Shown: positions 11,240 to 21,145 of the stretch, piece by piece | How positions within the stretch are numbered: the stretch's first letter is position 1 | Layout of the letters: every line of letters begins with the position of its first letter | NCBI RefSeq assembly: GCF_050947875.1 | Contig: NC_134573.1 | Location: 52,750,115-52,814,114 of the forward strand | Source: Dermacentor variabilis | Taxonomy: Eukaryota > Arthropoda > Arachnida > Ixodida > Ixodidae | Direction of reading: 5' to 3' | Length of the DNA: 64,000 bases | Notes under the pieces: generated by a model | Database searches by the model: none | The model's input: the letters and a program-made list of their open reading frames with translations, nothing else | What the model was told of the DNA's origin: nothing | Program-made: the position numbers and the translations under genes

Positions 11240-12500
11240 CGGCGCAAAAAGCACCATCACGGTGCTGTTAAATATTCAAGGTGCGAGGAGAGTTGTAGGA
11301 CTTGAGTCGGGCAAAGTGGACAATGTCACTGGTTGTCACTGCGGAGAACGTAGTGGGCGTGGCTACAACGATTTCATAGGTGACATCGGTCACTTTCTGG
11401 GGCACGCGATATGGGCCTGTGTATTAAGAAAGCAGTTTTTAACAAAGGCCGACGAAGGTGATGGTGACCAAAGCAACACGAGGGCACCGGGCACAAAATG
11501 AATATCACGGTGATGGAGGTCGTAGCGTTGTTCCTGCTTGTCTTGAGACACTTGTAGGCGAGCGCGCACAAGTTGGCGAGCATAGTCAGCACGGGCGACT
11601 GCATCACGGGCATAATCGCTGGTTGAAGCTGTGGCGGACGGAAGCACAGTGTCCAGTTGTAGCGTCGCTTCGCAGCCATACAAGAGGTAAAACGGGTAAT
11701 AGCCAGCAGTTTCGAGATGGGAAGAGTTTTATGCAAAGGTAATGTAAGGTAGAGCCAGGTGCCAGTCACGGTGGTCGCCTGAAACTTATATGGACAGCAT
11801 GTCTGTATATGTGCGGTTCAAAGGCTCAGTGAAGCCGTTCCTTTAGGGGTGGTAGGAGGTGGTAAATTCATGCTGTATTGAGCAGGCACATATGATGTCG
11901 GCAATGACTTTGGCCAAAAACGTACGGCCACAGTCTGTAAGCAATTAACGCGGAGCACCATGCAATAAAATGATATGTAGGAGGAAGTCCGCAACATCAG
12001 TTGCGCAACTGGTCGGAAGAGTACGGGTTACGGCGTAGCGGGTCGCGTAGTCCGCCGCGACATGCAACCCACTTGTTTCCTGATGTAGATTCCGGAAATG
12101 GGCCAAGAAGGTCCAAGCTGACACTATGGAAGGGTTCGGCAGGGATGTCGAGCTGCTGTGGGTCCCCAGCGGGGAGCTGGAAAGGCTTCTTGCGTCGTTG
12201 GCAAAGTTCACAAGCGGCGACGTAACGTCGTACGGAATGGGCACCGCCCGGCCAGCAAAAACAGCGACGTACACGGTCATAGGTTCGAAATACGGCGAGG
12301 TGTCCTGCCTTTGGTACGTCGTAAAGCTCTTCTAGAACGGTGGAGCGGAGACGTTTAGGTATTACACGTAGGAATTCAGAGGCGTCCGGATGAATGTTGC
12401 GATGGCACAGACTACCCTCGCGGAGGACGAAGAGGCGTAGAGCAGCATCGTCCAGAGAGTGTTCAAAACAGTCGATGATCGCGACGTGGGGTCACGGCGT
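11240..12500 (-). pseudogene. Gypsy integrase, broken
   Basis: The integrase is spread over minus-strand frames. Around 12500-12280 the zinc-binding N-terminus is recognisable (GHLAVFRTYDRVRRCFCWPG and CELCQRRKKPF). At 12280-11945 the catalytic core runs in a shifted frame, with HVAADYATRYAVTRTLP, the usual region after the first catalytic Asp, then a truncated IILLHGAPR. At 11769-11374 comes the C-terminal part, with CEATLQLDTVLPS and a long helical segment before the LTR. At least three frameshifts separate these. Integrase would insert the cDNA copy into chromosomes. This one cannot be made as a single protein. Confidence 0.75.
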
Positions 12501-13720
12501 TGCTCGTCGGCGAAATTAAGCAGCTGCGATACAGAGAATGCGCAATAAGCATTGGCAATATTGGAGGAGTCAGCGCCGTCAAAAGGGAAACGCGAGAAGC
12601 TGTCAGTGTATTGGTGCAGGCGGCCAGACATGTAGACCACGGAATATGAAAACTCTTGTAGCCTCAAAGGCCATGCACCAAGCCGGCCTGTAGGATCGTT
12701 TAGCGATGAGAGCCAGCAGGGACCATGATGGTCAGTGACTACGGAAAAGGCGACCGTAAAAGTAAGGACGGAACTTCGCAACCGCCCAGACAGCAGCAAG
12801 GCATTCTGGTTCCGTAATGGAATAGTTGCGCTCCGATGGTGCTAGGAGGCGGCTCGCATAAGCAATAACGCGATCGTGGCCACGCTGACGCTGGGCTAAG
12901 ACAGCGCCAACGTCATGACCGCTGGCATTTGTACGTAATTCTGCAGGGACATCATTGTCATTGTGGGCGACAATGGGTCGTGAGGTTGGAAGAGTGACGA
13001 GACGAGAGAAGGCGGCGGCTTCTGCAGTACCCCATGGTAAATGTACGTCTTCCTTCAAAATATCAGTTAGGCGCCTAGCAAATGTCGCAAAATCTGGAAC
13101 AAGACGACGAAAGTACGAGCACAGCCCTACAAAACTTCGAACGTCTGCGGCTGTCTTCAGAAACGGAAACTCTCGTACAGAGCAAGTTTTCTCGGGTTCA
13201 GGCTGGCCCTGAACTGGCTGGCCCATAAATGGCCCAGAAAAGTCATTTGTCGGTGGTCCAACCGACATTTGGAGGAGTTAAATTGCAGCTTCGCCTTTCG
13301 AAATACATCAAGTATAGTTGTTAGACGCTCAAGGTGAGTGTCGAACGTTGGCGAGAAGACGATGACGTCGCCGAGGTAGCAGAGCCATGTAGACCATTTG
13401 AAACCTTGGAGCAAGGAGTCCATCATACACCCAAAGGTGGCATGGGCGTTGCATAATCCACACGGCATTACTTTTAATTGGTATAGGCCATCAGGTGTGA
13501 TGAACGCAGCTGTTTATCTGTCCTTATCGTCAACAGTAATCTGCCGGTATCCCGAACGAAGATCAATAGACGAGAAATAGCTGGAACCCTGCAGGCAGTC
13601 AAGGGAATTGTCTATACGTGGGAGCGGGTAGACGCCCTTCTTAGTAATGTTGTTCAGATGACGGTACTCAACACAGAAGCGCCACTTGCCGTCCTTCTTC
13701 TTAACCAACACCACAGGTGA
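12500..13720 (-). pseudogene. Gypsy reverse transcriptase and RNase H, broken
   Basis: Minus-strand pieces in order. At 13714-13514 lie the fingers and palm (LVKKKDGKWRFCVEYRHLN, YPLPRID, FSSIDLRSGYRQI). At 13468-13157 the palm continues, but the catalytic YxDD box reads YLGD (13367-13378), so one of the two essential Asp residues is lost. At 13268-12732 lie the connection and RNase H, with VRSFVGLCSYFRRLVPDFA, the first RNase H Asp replaced in RTNASGHDVGAVL, and an intact PECLAAVWAVAKFR. At 12799-12362 the end of RNase H follows, with SGRLHQYTDSFSR. Several frameshifts and the missing catalytic residues show long-term decay. Confidence 0.85.
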
Positions 13721-14738
13721 CGCCCAGGGACTCGATGAAGGCTCAATTATGTTTCATCTAGCATTGTGTCCACGTCATTTTGAACTAGTCGGCATTCCGA
13801 CACAGAAACTTAATACGGTCGTCGGCGAATAGGCGCAGCTTCGACAGCAAGAATCCTATGCTTGACCGCGAGCGTCTGTCTTAAAGGGCGATCGTCGAAG
13901 TCGAAAATATCGTGGTAGGACGATAATACTTCACAAAGGTCTTCAGCCTGCGTAGAGGACAGGTCCGTCATAACCATTTGCTTTGTGTTGGGATTGACGC
14001 CCGGGGCTGGCGTGAGGGGCATGCAAAGCTTGCGAGAACCATCGGTCGATAACGCTGCCACGTATTGCTCACCGAGGCAATCAACGCTGGCAAGGCAAAT
14101 ATCTTGCGGTAAAATTTGCTTTGCCAATCCAAAGTTACAGACAGGCATGCGAGTGGGGTTGCACTAATAGTAAGTATGCTGCGGGGCACGGTGACGTCAT
14201 ACTGTATTGGAATGTCGGGCAGAGGAGGGACAAGGTACTCGCCATCAGGAACTGGTGGGAAAGACAACAGTTCAATGTAGGCTATGGACTTTGGCGGCAG
14301 GCGAAGAAAGCCGGTGTGGCATACGCAGCAGTGGGGTGAGTCAGAAGGTTCTGCCAGCATCGGCAGCTCAAGGCGAAGGATACTGGAAGAGGAGTCGATA
14401 AGAGCAGAATGTGCGGAGAGAAAATCGAGGCCGAGATTGATGTCGTGGGGGCAATGAACAATTACGGTGAAGCGGACAAGAGTGTAGAGGCCGACGATGC
14501 TGACACGAGCCGTACAAATGCCGATGATAGGCACAGTACCGCCATACGCAACGCGGTAGATGCGTGCCCACGCTGGGGTGAGGAGCTTGATCAGTCGTCG
14601 TCGGAAGGTAGCACTCATAATAGAAAGATGTGCTCCTGTATCGATGAGCGTCGTGACAGCATAGCCGTCAACGTCAACGTAAAGAAGGTTTCGGGTAGTA
14701 AGTAACGTGAACAGAGGAGTTAAGGGCAGGGTCGACAA
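13720..14738 (-). pseudogene. Gypsy aspartic protease and linker
   Basis: A 256-codon open frame (14738-13968) begins shortly upstream of the protease. The active-site motif LIDTGAHLSIM is intact about 30 residues in, followed by NLGLDFLSAHSALID, which corresponds to the flap and LGxDFL block of gypsy proteases. A downstream region (14148-13810) in another frame leads into the reverse transcriptase, with a usual HRIL segment. It would be made as part of a gag-pol polyprotein and cleave it. The active-site triad looks sound, but the polyprotein is interrupted on both sides. Confidence 0.8.
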
Positions 14739-14775
14739 CGCAGCTTCACCTCCAGAAGCTGCAGTGCCTAGTTTT

Positions 14776-15583
14776 TCAGCTGGGTCCGGGAGGCGATAGA
14801 CGGCAAAGAGCAGCGGCGGGGTTGGAGCGAACGAGACTGAGGGCGTCGAGGTGAGGGCGAGTGGCTGTAGCGAAGGTTAGGAGCACGGGCATCAGCGGCA
14901 GTGTGCTAGTGGCGGGTGGCAGCAGTGTTGGGTAGCCGCGCAAAGTGGTGTGAGATACATCGGCTTTTAGCTTGTTCAAGACGAAGGCCTTCTTTTATAA
15001 TGGTGTCGATAGTGGAGACGTTGCCGAAAACAAGCGGACTGAAAGCGTCGTAGCCGATGCCGTTTAGCACCTGTGCCACTTTATCTGCTTCGGACATATT
15101 ACCGTCAGCTTTGCGGCATAGAGCCACGACGTCGAGGATGTAGGAAACGTACGGCTCTGTAGATGACTGAACACGAGACGCAAGAGCCTTCCTCGCGGCA
15201 GCCTTGCGCCCAATGGGGTCGCTGAACAGTTCCCGTAGCTTTTCTCTGAAACTGTCCCAACTGGTTATCTGGTTGTCATACGTTTGGTGCCACACGCGTG
15301 GGGTTGCGCTGAGATAAAGTATGAAATTGGCGAGCATAATCGTTGGGTCCCACCTGTTTTTAGCACTGGCGTGTTCATAGAGCTTTATCCAGTCGTCGAT
15401 GTCCTGTCCCTCCAGGCCAGAGAACACACCTGGGTCACGATGTGGGGCAACCGTGACCATTCGAGCTGTCGGACAAGCCAAAGCCGTTGCAGAGGAGGGC
15501 TTGTCACCGGAGGCATGGTGACAAGCTCGGTATGCCGAACACTTCGGTGTTCCATGGTGAAGCCGGGTATCGCCGACCTCCAC
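14776..15583 (-). pseudogene. Gypsy gag, broken
   Basis: The minus-strand frame 15583-14906 (225 codons, no ATG at its start) encodes a retrotransposon gag capsid: PGVFSGLEGQDIDDWIKLYE near residue 50, WHQTYDNQITSWDSFREKL, and LFSDPIGRKAAARKAL, a typical gag helix series. An ATG about 25 bases inside lies in a different frame and reads MEHRSVRH, so a frameshift probably separates the original N-terminus from the capsid core. The C-terminal zinc-knuckle region after 14906 is not clear. Gag packages element RNA into particles. Confidence 0.75.
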
Positions 15584-15588
15584 TAGAA

Positions 15589-15748
15589 TGTTACGTGTGG
15601 AAATACACAGACGAAAGAGGCTCTTTACAGGCTATCTACACTGGAGCCAGGCAGCCAGGCTGACACTCGCTCACGCCAAGGGCACCGATCAACTTCTTCG
15701 TTCTCGTGGCGGCTCGTCTCTTGAGCATCGCTTGATGATATCGTAATA
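15589..15748 (-). repeat. 5' LTR of minus-strand gypsy element
   Basis: 160 bp, partner of 11068-11230. On the minus strand it would carry the promoter and lie just upstream of gag. Confidence 0.85.
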
Positions 15749-15768
15749 ATATAAAGGACAGCGGGCGG

Positions 15769-16645
15769 GTGGGAGCAATCACGGAAACTTATTTCGCGCA
15801 AGCGCAGAAAGGAGATGAGTCAATGACTGATGCTTGGAGCCAAGCGGATGAGGAGGCGCACGGTATGGTAATCGATCGCCAGTTACTTTATCACAGGCAG
15901 GAATTAGGTGTGAAACTGTGCCTTCATTTAGTAGTACCAAGATCGTGCCAAGCCGATGTGTTAGCGCACGACAGCCCTTGGTCGCAGCCCATGGTCACCC
16001 AAAGAAAAGAAAACAATAAAGGGCACTAAAGGGGCCTTCGTTTGGCCATCACTGGAGGCTGATGTGAAGCGTAGTAGTCAGAGTTGTCACAAGTGCTGAG
16101 TCAAGGCCGTAAGCTGATAATCTAAAGGGCCCCAATAACGCCTCTGAAGACAAAGCAGACAACTTTTTAGGTAATTTGCATTGCCTGCACAAACCCTGTC
16201 AAGCCAGCTTAGCCGCAGGGTCATACATATGTTTTATGTGTTGTGGATATTTTGCACTCGATGATCAGAAGTAATTCCACCGAGAGGCTTAGCAGCCAAG
16301 GTGAATTTTCAGGCTTTAAATTATGTGTTTACTCAACGTGGAAACCTACAGATGATATGGAGTGACGAAGGAACTAACGGCGCTACAAAATTAACCCAAA
16401 GTTAATGCTCAGATTAGGTGTAAAGATTAGGTTCGCATCTCCTGATTACTCGCAAAGTAACAATGTCGTGGAATGCTGGAACGGTATTTGTAAACGTTTT
16501 CTGCGTCCCGTAATTCATGGGCATGGAAGCGACTGTGACCGTTCTGCGTTACTTGCTGTGGGTATATCTCGAAGTGGCACACGATATTACTGGGATGCCA
16601 CCATTCAAACGTATGTATGGTTGCTCACTCCATGGGCCCCTTAGC
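15769..16645 (+). pseudogene. Gypsy integrase remnant on the plus strand
   Basis: Two blocks of a second, unrelated gypsy integrase. At 15769-16029 is the N-terminal zinc domain region (FAQAQKGDESMTDAWSQA, RQLLYHRQEL, VVPRSCQADVLAHDS). At about 16320-16645 is the second half of the catalytic core (SDEGTN followed in another frame by GVKIRFASPDYSQSNNVVECWNG), where the SD and the E-site helix of the DDE triad are expected. The first catalytic Asp region between them is not recognisable. It begins only about 20 bases right of the minus-strand gypsy LTR, so that element may have inserted into this one. Confidence 0.65.
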
Positions 16646-16900
16646 ATTCTCCGCAAATGATTTAATTTACTTATTTATTTAAGATACTGTCAATCCCAGT
16701 GGGATCCTTACAGGTTGGGCATGTATTATATACTCACAAATAGGGATAAAACAGGTTTAAATGATATCAACGATGATAGTTGCAAGCGACGCGAAGCAGA
16801 TTTACACATATGGTAGGAAATAAGACAAGAATGGTACATTTCATTTGGGAAAAAGGGGTGACATGGCATAGGCGAATACAATGCTTATACTGATTTAATT

Positions 16901-19705
16901 TTATACAGTGACGTGAGTGGTGTTATTTCCGGCTACCATAATATAATTATTGCGCAACAGCTCTTCTACAAGGGTTACAAATTTCGGTAACGATGTGTTA
17001 GTCGTTATGCAGGGGTCCAGGCTATTCCATTCTCTTATTGCAAGAGGAAAGAACGAATATCTAAAACAGTCAGTGCGAAATGCATATTCTTTAAGTGTTA
17101 ATGAATGCTTATGACGGGAAGGTCTGGTGTCAGCTTGGGACGCATACAACGAAGTATTTATTCGTAATGCATTGTGTATTAATTGGAACATTAATTTTAA
17201 TCTTGCTAGTGTGGCGCGGTTTCGCAGAGTAGGAATACAGGCTTGTTTGAGCAGCTGGGTAGGTGAATCGCTATTCTTGTATTTTTTAAAGATGAATCTA
17301 ATTGCCTTTCGCTGCACTGCTTCTAGTTTGTTAATTAGCTGTTGTGTATAACGAAACCAAATTGTTTACCATATTCGAGAACTGAGCGAATTAATGCGTT
17401 GTATGATAGCAGTTTAATTTCCGGTGGCGCAGCTCGAAGTCTTCTTCTGAGGAAGAACAGCCGTTTTAAAGCAGATGGTATGACACTGTTAATATGCGAT
17501 TCCCATCTTAGGTCATGTGAAGTGATCAAGCCAGGATATTTAAGCTCATGAACTCGGGTGTGTGGTATGGTATTGATAGTGTATTCGAAGTCCGAACTAT
17601 GTTTTTTGGGGGGTTATAGATGAAAAGGCAGTTTTTTTAATGTTCAGTTCCATCTGCCACTTTTTACACCACTTCTACATAATGAAGCGCGCAGTTTAAA
17701 TCAACGTGGTCATTCATAGAGTTAATTACATTATAAAAATGCAGTCGTCGGCAAAAAGCTTCATTTTAAGGCGGATAATAGAGGGCAAATCATTAATAAA
17801 GATAAGGAATAAAGTGGGAGCAAGGACGCACCCTTGAGGCACCCCCGATGTAACTTTTGGAATGGAAGAAATTTCATTGTTAACAACAACATACTGAAAC
17901 GGGTTAGTTAAGTAATCTTCCATCCAATTGACAATAGAGCCACTGCCTAAGGCTGTTTTCAGTTTGCTGATTAGTTTTTGATGCGTTACTCTATCAAACG
18001 CCTTGGAAAAACCTTATGCTATTAACTCAACTTTTTCTTATTATAAATGCTTTGGGATAAGTCACGCCTTAATTCAAGTAATTGGGTTATTGTTGAAAGT
18101 CCCCGCCGGAAACCATGCTGGATAGACGATAATATTTCTACTTGCTGTAGATAGCAAGTGATATGCTTTAATATGATATGCTCTAATAATTTCCCTATTG
18201 TGAACGTTAGCGATATTGGTCTGTGATTACCGACATCACTTTTGCTTCCTGCTTTATGAGCGGGGATTACTTTCATTATTTTCCATTCCTTCGCAAGGCT
18301 ACATGTTGATAAGGATTTGTTAAATATTAGATGTAGATATTTGGCGTTGACTTCGGCATATCTTAGAAGAAAAGTGTTGGGAATGTTGTCCGGGTCGTTT
18401 CCTTTTTTTGTGTCTATTGATAGTAATAGGTTGAGGACTCCTGACTCAGTTATCGTTGGCTGTCTAGGAGGTCTCTGGTAGTAGTAATTCACCTCCAGAA
18501 TGCGACCATCGTCAGCAGTGAACACAGACTGGAAGTATGTATTTAATGAATTTGCAAAACTTAAATTTTTTTCCTGAGAATTGAGAGTGTTGCTTTGTTT
18601 TTGGGGGCTAAGATACTTGCAAAACTTTCCAGGGGAATGTTTTAAAAAATTAGGAAGCGTAACTGAAAAGAAATGTGCTTTTGCTGTACTATTCTTTGCT
18701 TTCATTTCATTAACAGCACACGTGAGTTTACGTTTATGGTGAGGACCTTTTTTGTTTTGAGCAATTTTCTCAGTCGCTTGACTTAGCACTTTTCTTAGTC
18801 GCTTGACTTAGCACTTCGCATGAATCACATCACGTGTTATCCATGGGTTATTTCTATTTCTTCGTTTGGTCATTATTGGTATATAGTTATTGATGGAGTG
18901 GGATACAATGGATGTAAACCTTTTCCATGATGCGTCTATATCAGTGTCTGAAGAATTAGTGAGTTCCTCAACTGGCTGATGCTCTAAAATTAAGTAATTA
19001 ACTATGCTTGAGTCGTCAGCATTTGTAGTCTCGATATCTAGTTTTGGAAATAGAAGGACTTGTTACGGCCTGAATGGGAGTAGCGCATAATGTTAATTTG
19101 TGGTCTGATATTCCATCTAGCACTGCTAAGTTAGTTTTATTGATCAAAAAGTGATTGCTGACAAAGATGAGGTCAAGAATGTTTGATGCATTGCCTTGAA
19201 CATGTGTGGGCCCGTTGACAACTTGTGACAAGTCAAAAGTAAGCGTAATATCAAAAACAATTTCTGAACAAGGAGAGCGATAACACATGGTTTGCCAGTC
19301 GATATCTGGAAGGTTGAAATCCCCAAGAAGGATCAGCCGGGATTTTTGTACATGAAGTTCCATATAATGATATAATGATAACATTGCGCTTTCATCAATC
19401 TAAGGGCGACGGTATATAGAACCGACACTGATAGTCGTCGCACCAAAACTGAGTTTGCGAAAAAGTGTTTCGGCATTCTCGACTTCTGGTAAGACAGTGA
19501 AAGGAATTGTTTTATTTATTAATAAATCCACTCCTCCCCCTCGCGTTAATCTGTCTTTGCGCACAATCACATAGTCGGGTGGGGCTATTTCTTTGTCCTG
19601 TATGTCATCTGCAAGCCACGATTCTGCAATCGCCATAAAATCGGGCTCTAGGCTGATAAGAAAAGACTCTAGTGCGTCAAGCTTATTCAGGATACTACGC
19701 GCATT
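16901..19705 (-). pseudogene. CR1-like LINE ORF2: endonuclease and reverse transcriptase
   Basis: In minus-strand order: the endonuclease begins near 19700 (VNARSILNKLDALE), then IAESWLADD with the catalytic Glu, SIYRRP, LLGDFNLPDIDW (19384-19016) and ISDHKLTL for the terminal His. Reverse transcriptase at 18789-18022 includes PAHKAGSKSDVGNHRPISL and IQHGFRRGLSTITQLLE. At 17923-17726 lie SGVPQGCVLAPTLFLIFIND and the catalytic FADD (17745-17756). At 17529-17335 and 17317-16901 is the C-terminal thumb and tail, ending NSLDPCI...LVEELLRNN. The catalytic residues survive, but the frame is split at about 18020, 17730 and 17330. The protein would nick DNA and reverse-transcribe the LINE RNA at the nick. 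Confidence 0.85.
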
Positions 19706-20866
19706 TACGTTTGCAAAGGTTTTTTGTTTTGTTTTTGGGGCGGTCGGGGGCGAGGGTGTGGTCCAATTCCTTCCTGGTTTCTTTTGTGGCTTTTACTCGC
19801 ACTTCTCTGTGCCTTTACAGGTACCCGGCAGTTCTTTTCTTCATCCCGCTGAAACAATTCTCCGTTGATTCGGACTTTATCGTAAACGAGCACCAGCTTT
19901 GCACCGGAATCTTTCAATCATTTTACACTAATCCATAGATTTTTTTCTGATGTCACGTACTCGGACAGAGAAGTCTCCACTGATCGCGTATTCAGCATGT
20001 CTAAGTTTGCGACAGTTTTTTAGCAGAAGAGTCTTTTCGCGGAAGTCAAGAAGTTTTAGTATTACAGGCATGGTTTTCTCGCGTGAAGGTTTTCCTAAGC
20101 TATGAATGCGATCAATTGCGACAGGTTGAATTTCAAGAATGCTCTTGGCAATGCTTTCATTAAAAGTTTGTTCAAGAGATTCGTTCTGTTCTTCTTCATC
20201 TTCTGGAATTGCGTAAACTAAAAGATTACACCGTCTCGAGCGATTTTCCAAACCATCCAGTCTTCGTTCAAGCGAGGAAACAACCTTCTGCAAGTTGGTG
20301 ACCTGGTCTATGCAGTGAAACATTCTTTTGTGAAGGGAAGCCATGTTTTCCAGTTTCGCTTCAATTGATGTTAGTCGATCCTCTTTAATGTTTTTTATGT
20401 CTCCGGCAATCGCCTCGAGCTGTCTGGAGAACTGTTCAAGATCTGAGCCAGGGTTTGCTTGGACGTCTTCAGCCAGTAGCAGTAATTCCGCCGCGTGCAT
20501 TGCCAAATCACACAGTATAGGACACGGCAGCATAACAAGGAACGGATCATTTGAGCGAATACATGCGCCGTAACGCCTTACCTGCACAAGATAGACGAAA
20601 GGATTAAGAATCCGCATCGTGCTGTTGCTGCCGTGCCCAGTGAAGTGCGTGCTGGTCCAGTCTCGCTTTAAGTAGCCCCGATTCGCCACCTGGTCCAAGC
20701 TGGGAGTCCCGTCAGTGTGTAGCATCCCTGTCGACTTCCGGTGGAAGACCAAAGTTTCGATGACCGCCGTCGTCGCTGTGGTGGCGTCATCACATTCATT
20801 CAACGGGCGAGCATGGCGGCTAAACATCGAAGAGGTCCAGTGTCCAGTGTAAACAAACTCGTACAA
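19705..20866 (-). pseudogene. CR1-like LINE ORF1 with 2A-like motif and coiled coil
   Basis: A 312-codon minus-strand frame (20866-19928) plus a shifted C-terminal piece (19917-19705). Around residues 133-140 it carries LLLLAEDVQANPGS, which matches the consensus of 2A translational-recoding peptides (D-V-E-x-N-P-G-P) except for Glu to Gln and the last Pro to Ser. Next comes a coiled coil of about 90 residues with heptads through ASLHKRMFHCIDQVTNLQKVV, then an RRM-like region (RRCNLLVYAIPED, IDRIHSLGKPS, VILKLLDFREKTLLLKN). The extreme N-terminus (MYEFVYTGHW...) may be leader sequence rather than protein: a more plausible start lies near MRILNPFVYLVQ. ORF1 proteins bind LINE RNA and act as chaperones. 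Confidence 0.75.
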
Positions 20867-21145
20867 CGAGCTTGCAGTGCGCGACGTAGTGATGAGGCTT
20901 GACGATGACGACTACTTCTTGGATAGTTCTGTCCCTCCGTGAGCAATCTTTCCGTGCACCCTGTAAGACTGCCAATAGCTTCGGCAATCTTACAGATCGA
21001 AACGCGCACCTACTGTTCACGACGTAATGCGGAAGAAACTTGTCCGGTGCTGCTCCTGTAAGTGCGCTTTCCTCCACTCTGCGTCACTGCGAGCGTAACG
21101 AATATTACATATTGTCTGCAAAAGGAGGACAGCCTATATAACTAC

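Larger units (their letters stand above)
11068..15748 (-). mobile_element. Ty3/gypsy LTR retrotransposon, degenerate
   Basis: A minus-strand element of about 4.7 kb bounded by direct repeats of 163 and 160 bp. Internal order on the minus strand is gag, protease, reverse transcriptase, RNase H, integrase, the standard gypsy order. A purine tract (ggaggggtag on the minus strand) precedes the 3' LTR, and TTCTAGTGGAGGT follows the 5' LTR where a primer site is expected. This last sequence resembles the TGGTGGAGGT primer site of the element at 60 kb but is mutated. By hand the two LTRs differ at about ten positions plus a 3 bp indel, so the insertion is old. All pol domains carry stops, frameshifts or lost catalytic residues. 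No clean target-site duplication is visible. Confidence 0.9.
16668..21145 (-). mobile_element. CR1-like LINE, nearly full length
   Basis: A minus-strand non-LTR retrotransposon with 5' region, ORF1, ORF2 (endonuclease plus reverse transcriptase, no RNase H) and a 3' end. The 3' terminus reads CCCACTGGGATTGACAGTATC followed by an A/T-rich CTTAAATAAATAAGTAAA tail at 16668-16700. A TATA-like box lies on the minus strand at about 21134-21141. Stops and frameshifts interrupt both ORFs, so it is not active, but few large pieces are missing. Confidence 0.85.
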
